From Streptomyces tirandamycinicus (GTDB taxonomy: Bacteria; Actinomycetota; Actinomycetes; Streptomycetales; Streptomycetaceae): 64,000 nucleotides of DNA. Both the position numbers and the translations under genes were made by a program. Positions 59,778-64,000 of this stretch are shown in pieces. The stretch spans positions 4,599,001-4,663,000 of the forward strand of contig NZ_CP029188.1 of assembly GCF_003097515.1 (NCBI RefSeq), written 5' to 3'. How positions within the stretch are numbered: position 1 is the stretch's first letter; each line of letters opens with the position of its first letter. The notes below the pieces were generated by a model. It worked only from the letters and a program-made list of their open reading frames with translations. It did no database searches and had not been told where the DNA came from.

Positions 59778-62621
59778 GTGCGCAAGCCCAGGCACAACCA
59801 GGGAAGACCGGCACACGGCATCACCAGGGGGACGGGGGCCGCGGCGCTCCTGGCCGCTGCCGGCCTCCTGATCACCGCGGTTCCGGCCCAGGCGGCGACC
59901 CCGCCGCCGGCGCCGCCCGTCGAGGTCGTCCCCGGGGAGGACACCGCGACACCCGCTCTCGTCGAAGGGCTGAAAGAGCCCGTGGACGCCAAGGCCGCTC
60001 CCGCGGACGCGGCCCGCGGGCACCTCGAGGCCAGGGAGAGCCGCTACCGCATCGCCGAGCCCCGGCGGGACCTGACTCCCGTGCGGACGCTCAAGCGGGG
60101 CGCCGACGAGACCGTACGGCTGCAGCAGCGGCACCGGGGGGTACCGGTGCTCGGCGGCCAGTACGTGGTGCGGATGGAGAAGTCCGGCGGCGAACGCGTC
60201 GTCACCGGCACCTCCGGCAAGTACTTCACGGGGCTGACCACCGGCACCGAGGCGACGGTCGCCGAGGACGTGGCGGTGCGCCGCGCGGTGAGCGCCACCG
60301 CGGCCCGGCTGGGCGGATCCCGGCTCACCGAGGCCGACGCGGTCCGCGAGGAGGGCGAGAAGTCGCAGAAGGCGCGGTCGCTCACCGGCACCGCGCGCGG
60401 CCTCGTCGTCATCCCGCGGGGCGAGGGCGTGCTGGCGCGCCATGTGACGGTACGCGGTACGGACCCGGTGACGGGCGAGCCGGTGCTGGAGGAGGTGTAC
60501 GTCGACGCGCGATCCGGCTTCCCGGTGCTCCGGTACAGCGGCATCAAGTCCGTCACCGGCGCGTCGCGCGCCGCCACCCGGCCCGAGCGGGCGGGCGCCG
60601 CACCGGCGGCCGCCGCGGCCGACGAGCCCGCCGTCTCCGCCGCCAAGGGCAGCGGTCTGCGCCTCGACGGCGGCAAGGTCGATCTGGAACTCACCCTGGA
60701 CGGGGCCACCGGCCGGTACGGCATGACCGACCGCGCCCGCATGGCCGACACCACCAAGAACACGCTCGGCACCTGGGACGCCTCCAGCCACGACGTCGGC
60801 GACGTCGCGGGCCGGTGGCCGAGCGGCATCAGGGTGTTCGAGTCCGCGACCGCGGAGTTCGGCAAGGCGGCCACCGACGCCGGTGCCGTCGACGCCCACT
60901 GGGCGGCCGGACAGGTCTACGACTACTTCAGGAAGCAGCACGGCCGGAACGGTCTCGACGGCCGAGGCTCCAGTGTCAACTCACTGGTCGGCGTGACCCT
61001 CTTCGGCGGCTCCTACGTCAACGCCTTCTGGGACGGCCAGAAGATGGTGTACGGCTCGGGCGACGAGGAGTTCAAGCCGCTGGCCGCCGATCTCGACGTC
61101 GTGGGCCACGAGATGACCCACGGAATCGTGGAGAACACCGCCAACCTCGTCTACGCGGGCCAGTCCGGCGCTCTGAACGAGGCCGTCGCCGACTACTTCG
61201 GCAACGCCATCGACGTCACCGCCTCGGGCCGGTCCATGGACGACCCGGACGCGGGCCTCATCGGCGAGGACCTGTGCCGCACCAAGGGCCCGCGGGACTG
61301 CGCGCTGCGTGACCTCGACGACGGCGCGACCACCTCGAAGAACTTCCTCGGGGTGACCTTCGCCACCGACAACGGCGGTGTCCACCTCAACTCCACCGTC
61401 TTCTCGGGCGCGCTGTGGGACATGCGCCAGGACCTCGGCGGGGAACTCGCCGACCGGATCGTCTACAAGGCGCTGTCCGAGTACATGACGCCGCTCGACG
61501 GCTTCACGGAGGGCCGCAACGCCGTGCTGGCCGCGGCCCGGGACCTCGGCGCCACCGCGAAGCAGCGGAACGTGGTGAAACGATCCTTCAGTGCTCACGG
61601 CATCGTGCCGGGCTGGGAGGACGCGCTCGGCGCCGACAGTGACCGGCTCCTCGGCAAGCTGAACACCAGCGGCACGGGAGTGCAGGCCGGCGGCGGCTGG
61701 TGGACCGCGTCGCAGTCCAACGACGACGGCTCCGAGCCGTACTCGGTCTACGCGGGACGGGCGGACGGCTCCGGTCATCCCAAGCTGATCAGCCCGAACG
61801 ACGGACGCTTCCACGTCTCCCCGGCGACGGACGGCAAGACCGTCGTCTGGGCGGCGTACGGCGCGACGAGCCTGGACGTCCTCTCCCGCCCGCTCGCCGG
61901 CGGTCCCATCAAGAAGCTGTACACCACGACCAGCGACATCTCGGGGCTGCGGGTCGAGAACGGCGTCGTGGTCTTCGAGAGCTACGGCATCTTCGGCGAC
62001 CGCCACGTCGGCTACCTCCGGCCCGGCGATACCAGGCCGACCTACGCCGACGGCGGCAGCTTCTTCCTGGCCACGGCACTCCCGTCGATCTCGCAGGGCA
62101 GGATCGCCTACGCCAAGCTCTACCCGGGCGAGACCGGCTACCGGCTCGGCGTCGAGGTCCTGGACCTCGGCACCGGCACCAAGACGCTGACGGGGCAACT
62201 CGGCGAGCCGCAGAGCCTCGGTCAGACCGGCATCAACTCGCAGCACGTCTTCTGGCTGACCGACGAGAACCTCGCCGACACCGGCCAGGCGGGTGTGCGC
62301 CGTGCCGACCTCGACGGCCGCAACGTCTTCGACATCGCCCCCGAGGCGAAGCCGCGGGCCCTGCACGGTGTCGACCTGACCGTGTCCGAGGACGCCGTCA
62401 CCGTCACCAGCCAGACGCCCGACACCCAGTGGCGCAACGAGACGCTGTCGAAGCTGTGGCAGCTGACCACGGACGGCAGCCGGCTGGACCGCGTCTCCTG
62501 CAACCGCGGTGAGCAGCTGTCGCCCGCCGCGGTGTCCGGCAGGCAGGTGGTGTGGCTGGACGGCACGACCGGCTTCACGGACCTGGTCACCCGCACCCGC
62601 CCCGCGGGCCTCTGCGGCTGA
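59778..62621 (+). CDS. Secreted thermolysin-like (M4) neutral metalloprotease
   Basis: A 947-residue secreted zinc protease. A signal peptide (about 1-39, ending AQA) is followed by an FTP/PepSY-type propeptide (about 60-260) and the M4 catalytic domain (about 290-620). The zinc motif is VVGHEMTHGIVENT (HEMTH at 444-448), the third ligand is in NEAVADYFGNAID, and the substrate His region lies in HLNSTVFSGALWDM. A C-terminal about 300-residue beta-propeller-like part (WTASQSNDDGSEPYSVYAGR, VVWAAYGATS) is unusual for the family and may bind substrate or matrix. The GTG at 59778 follows GGGAGGGG. Confidence 0.93.
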   Translation: MRKPRHNQGRPAHGITRGTGAAALLAAAGLLITAVPAQAATPPPAPPVEVVPGEDTATPALVEGLKEPVDAKAAPADAARGHLEARESRYRIAEPRRDLTPVRTLKRGADETVRLQQRHRGVPVLGGQYVVRMEKSGGERVVTGTSGKYFTGLTTGTEATVAEDVAVRRAVSATAARLGGSRLTEADAVREEGEKSQKARSLTGTARGLVVIPRGEGVLARHVTVRGTDPVTGEPVLEEVYVDARSGFPVLRYSGIKSVTGASRAATRPERAGAAPAAAAADEPAVSAAKGSGLRLDGGKVDLELTLDGATGRYGMTDRARMADTTKNTLGTWDASSHDVGDVAGRWPSGIRVFESATAEFGKAATDAGAVDAHWAAGQVYDYFRKQHGRNGLDGRGSSVNSLVGVTLFGGSYVNAFWDGQKMVYGSGDEEFKPLAADLDVVGHEMTHGIVENTANLVYAGQSGALNEAVADYFGNAIDVTASGRSMDDPDAGLIGEDLCRTKGPRDCALRDLDDGATTSKNFLGVTFATDNGGVHLNSTVFSGALWDMRQDLGGELADRIVYKALSEYMTPLDGFTEGRNAVLAAARDLGATAKQRNVVKRSFSAHGIVPGWEDALGADSDRLLGKLNTSGTGVQAGGGWWTASQSNDDGSEPYSVYAGRADGSGHPKLISPNDGRFHVSPATDGKTVVWAAYGATSLDVLSRPLAGGPIKKLYTTTSDISGLRVENGVVVFESYGIFGDRHVGYLRPGDTRPTYADGGSFFLATALPSISQGRIAYAKLYPGETGYRLGVEVLDLGTGTKTLTGQLGEPQSLGQTGINSQHVFWLTDENLADTGQAGVRRADLDGRNVFDIAPEAKPRALHGVDLTVSEDAVTVTSQTPDTQWRNETLSKLWQLTTDGSRLDRVSCNRGEQLSPAAVSGRQVVWLDGTTGFTDLVTRTRPAGLCG

Positions 62622-62637
62622 TCACCGCCTGTTGACC

Positions 62638-62674
62638 GGAGCCCCCGGTGCGGCACCGCCGCGCCGGGGGCTCC
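62638..62674 (+). terminator. Metalloprotease terminator hairpin
   Basis: Arms GGAGCCCCCGG (62638-62648) and CCGGGGGCTCC (62664-62674) pair over 11 bp, 17 bp after the protease stop. Confidence 0.8.
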
Positions 62675-62821
62675 GTGCGCCGGTACCGGCGCCGGTGCCC
62701 GCCGCCCGCCGGCCCCTGCGAAATACTGGGCGAGCCGCGGCGACGGGGGCCGCCGAGGGGAACTCATGGCCGGGAGACCCCGGGAAACCCATGGCCGGGA
62801 ACGCGTGTGAAGGGTGCTGAC

Positions 62822-63316
62822 GTGCACGGAAGCGGTACGGGGAACGACACCGGGCCGAACGGAGGCAGCGGTGCGGACCAGGAGTTCCGGGAGTTCCTCG
62901 CCCTGGAGCGGGAGCTGGCCGTGTTCCTGCGCCGGGCCCGGGCGAGCTCGGGCGAGATGGCCCGCGAGGTCCACCCCGGACTGGAGCCCTCCGCCTACGG
63001 CCTGCTGGTACGGCTGGAGGAGTGCGGGGCACAGCGCGCCACCGATCTCGCCGGGTACTTCGGCGTCGGCAAGGCGACGATGAGCCGGCAGCTGCGCGCG
63101 CTGGACGAACTCGGCCTGGTCACCCGCGAGCCCGACCCGGCCGACGGCCGCGCCTGGCTCGTCCGGCTGACCGACGAGGGACTCACCCGCTTCCGCGCGG
63201 TACGGAAGGCCCGGCGCGAGCGGTACGTGCGGAAGCTGGCCGGCTGGGACCGCGGCGAGGTCGCCGAACTGGCCCGGCTGCTGCACCAGCTCAACGCCCG
63301 CTCCGAGGAGGGCTGA
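62822..63316 (+). CDS. MarR family transcriptional regulator
   Basis: A 164-residue MarR-type regulator. The winged helix reads ATDLAGYFGVGKATMSRQLRALDELGLVTREPDPADGRAWLV in outline, with dimerisation helices on both sides. The GTG at 62822 has GAAGGG at good spacing; a GTG at 62807 is in frame but poorly placed. No obvious operon partner; the ligand is unknown. The sequence after the stop is a short run of GAGGAGGGCTGAGGA-like direct repeats. Confidence 0.9.
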   Translation: MHGSGTGNDTGPNGGSGADQEFREFLALERELAVFLRRARASSGEMAREVHPGLEPSAYGLLVRLEECGAQRATDLAGYFGVGKATMSRQLRALDELGLVTREPDPADGRAWLVRLTDEGLTRFRAVRKARRERYVRKLAGWDRGEVAELARLLHQLNARSEEG

Positions 63317-63375
63317 GGAGGGCTGAGGACAGCTGAGGACGGCTGAGGAGTCCCGGCACGCCGCCGTCCGACGGG

Positions 63376-64000
63376 TCAGGACCCGGGGAGCGGCGGATCC
63401 GAGGGGGCCTGGAGTTCCGCGTACACCGCGGTCGCGTCGTCGTGGGTCTTCCAGCGGGTCTCGCCGCCCCGACGGGCGTCCGCGGCCTCCAGCGCCCGCA
63501 CCCGGCCGACCAGCCCGTTCGGCCCCTCCTTGCGCAGCAGCTCCATGAGGTCCGCCCAGCTCCCCTCCGCGAAGAGGTCGGTCCAGCGGGACGCCCCGTC
63601 GGTCAGGGCGACCACCGCCCGCACGTCCGCACGCGGAGTCGTGCCCGTGACCGCGCGCGCCGCCACCGCCGGGTCCGCGGCCGCCGTGAAGAAGCCGCCG
63701 TCCCGGTTGCGCAGGGCGTCCGTCGCGCTGAGCGAGCGGAGGACCTCCCTCGGGATGCGGTCCAGCCGGTCGTCCAGCACCGCGTGCACCACCCCGTCCG
63801 GCGCCTCCAGCAGAAGCGTCGAGTCCGAGAGGACCAGATGCTCGACCGATTCCCCGTTCCAGCGAACCGCCACCACGGTTGCCTGGGGCGTGCGGACGTG
63901 AGAAAGGTCACAGCTGTCGCGGTGGGCGTCGGCGGTGCGCCGGATGGACAGGGCCAGCGCCTCGGCCAGGGGCATATCCCTCCGCGAACCGGACAGTTCG
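63376..64000 (-). CDS. PP2C-like phosphatase family protein, 5' end outside window
   Basis: The last about 207 codons of a protein that continues beyond the right edge. The visible part (AEALALSIRRTADAHRDSCDLSHVRTPQATVVAVRW... VRAVVALTDGASRWTDLF) has the strand pattern of the C-terminal half of actinobacterial PP2C-like proteins, with the metal-binding Asp in LTDGAS. An ATG at 63975 with GGAGGG nearby exists, but the frame is open to the edge and the N-terminal metal-binding motifs should lie upstream, so I treat it as partial. Confidence 0.7.
   Translation of the reverse strand, partial: ELSGSRRDMPLAEALALSIRRTADAHRDSCDLSHVRTPQATVVAVRWNGESVEHLVLSDSTLLLEAPDGVVHAVLDDRLDRIPREVLRSLSATDALRNRDGGFFTAAADPAVAARAVTGTTPRADVRAVVALTDGASRWTDLFAEGSWADLMELLRKEGPNGLVGRVRALEAADARRGGETRWKTHDDATAVYAELQAPSDPPLPGS

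Overview
The window is a contiguous piece of a Streptomyces chromosome. The evidence is very high GC with G/C-saturated third codon positions, GTG and TTG starts, WhiB-like and SigB-type regulators, the DasR/chitobiose system, nickel superoxide dismutase with its own maturation peptidase, and a fused 2-oxoglutarate enzyme. From memory, the order (nrdA, cstA, dasR, dasABCD, nagB, sensor kinase, wblE, sigH ... sodN/sodX ... malic enzyme ... kgd, two-component system, spermidine synthase-like, lon) follows the core region around SCO5226 to SCO5285 of S. coelicolor. No tRNA, rRNA or CRISPR array was seen.

Layout. 1-4.7 kb: the 5' part of class Ia ribonucleotide reductase with a cobalamin riboswitch and two NrdR-type boxes, a GNAT acetyltransferase, and ybdD-cstA. 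5.1-12.1 kb: the N-acetylglucosamine/chitobiose regulon (dasR, divergent dasABCD, convergent nagB) with DasR sites at dasA and nagB and a further candidate upstream of the next gene. 12.8-20.2 kb: a PdtaS-like sensor kinase, wblE, a lipid kinase, a membrane protein, the anti-sigma/sigH pair, a ZnF-UBP protein and a cation/proton antiporter. 20.2-27.2 kb: a D-cysteine desulfhydrase/ACC deaminase-like enzyme, an IS110-family remnant, a peptidoglycan amidase, a family 2B encapsulin shell gene with a polyprenyl diphosphate synthase as probable cargo and a GNAT gene, then a TetR/DHFR-like divergent pair. 27.4-31.9 kb: accessory genes (hypotheticals, an aminotransferase divergent from a LysR regulator). 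31.8-43.4 kb: sodN/sodX, a CGNR protein, a methyltransferase, a polar amino-acid ABC importer, malic enzyme, a quinone oxidoreductase-like protein, PadR/DUF4097 and two small conserved genes. 43.9-48.3 kb: a compact unit that looks like an undescribed peptide-modification cluster: TPR regulator, two small ORFs, a 39-residue candidate precursor, an asparagine-synthetase homologue without the N-terminal cysteine, and a methyltransferase. 48.5-64 kb: kgd, a two-component system, a spermidine synthase-like protein, lon under an HspR-type element, an HTH regulator divergent from a secreted thermolysin-like protease, a MarR regulator and a partial PP2C-like gene.

The two most interesting systems are the encapsulin/polyprenyl synthase operon (22.4-25.7 kb) and the precursor peptide/AsnB-like/methyltransferase cluster (43.9-48.3 kb). 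Two structural themes recur. Long hairpins lie at convergent gene ends, two of them perfect palindromes of 46-48 bp. Many intergenic gaps hold GC-rich tandem repeats of 17-38 bp. At least eight genes also have a TANNNT hexamer 6-7 nt before the start codon, the signature of leaderless mRNAs, which fixes several starts.
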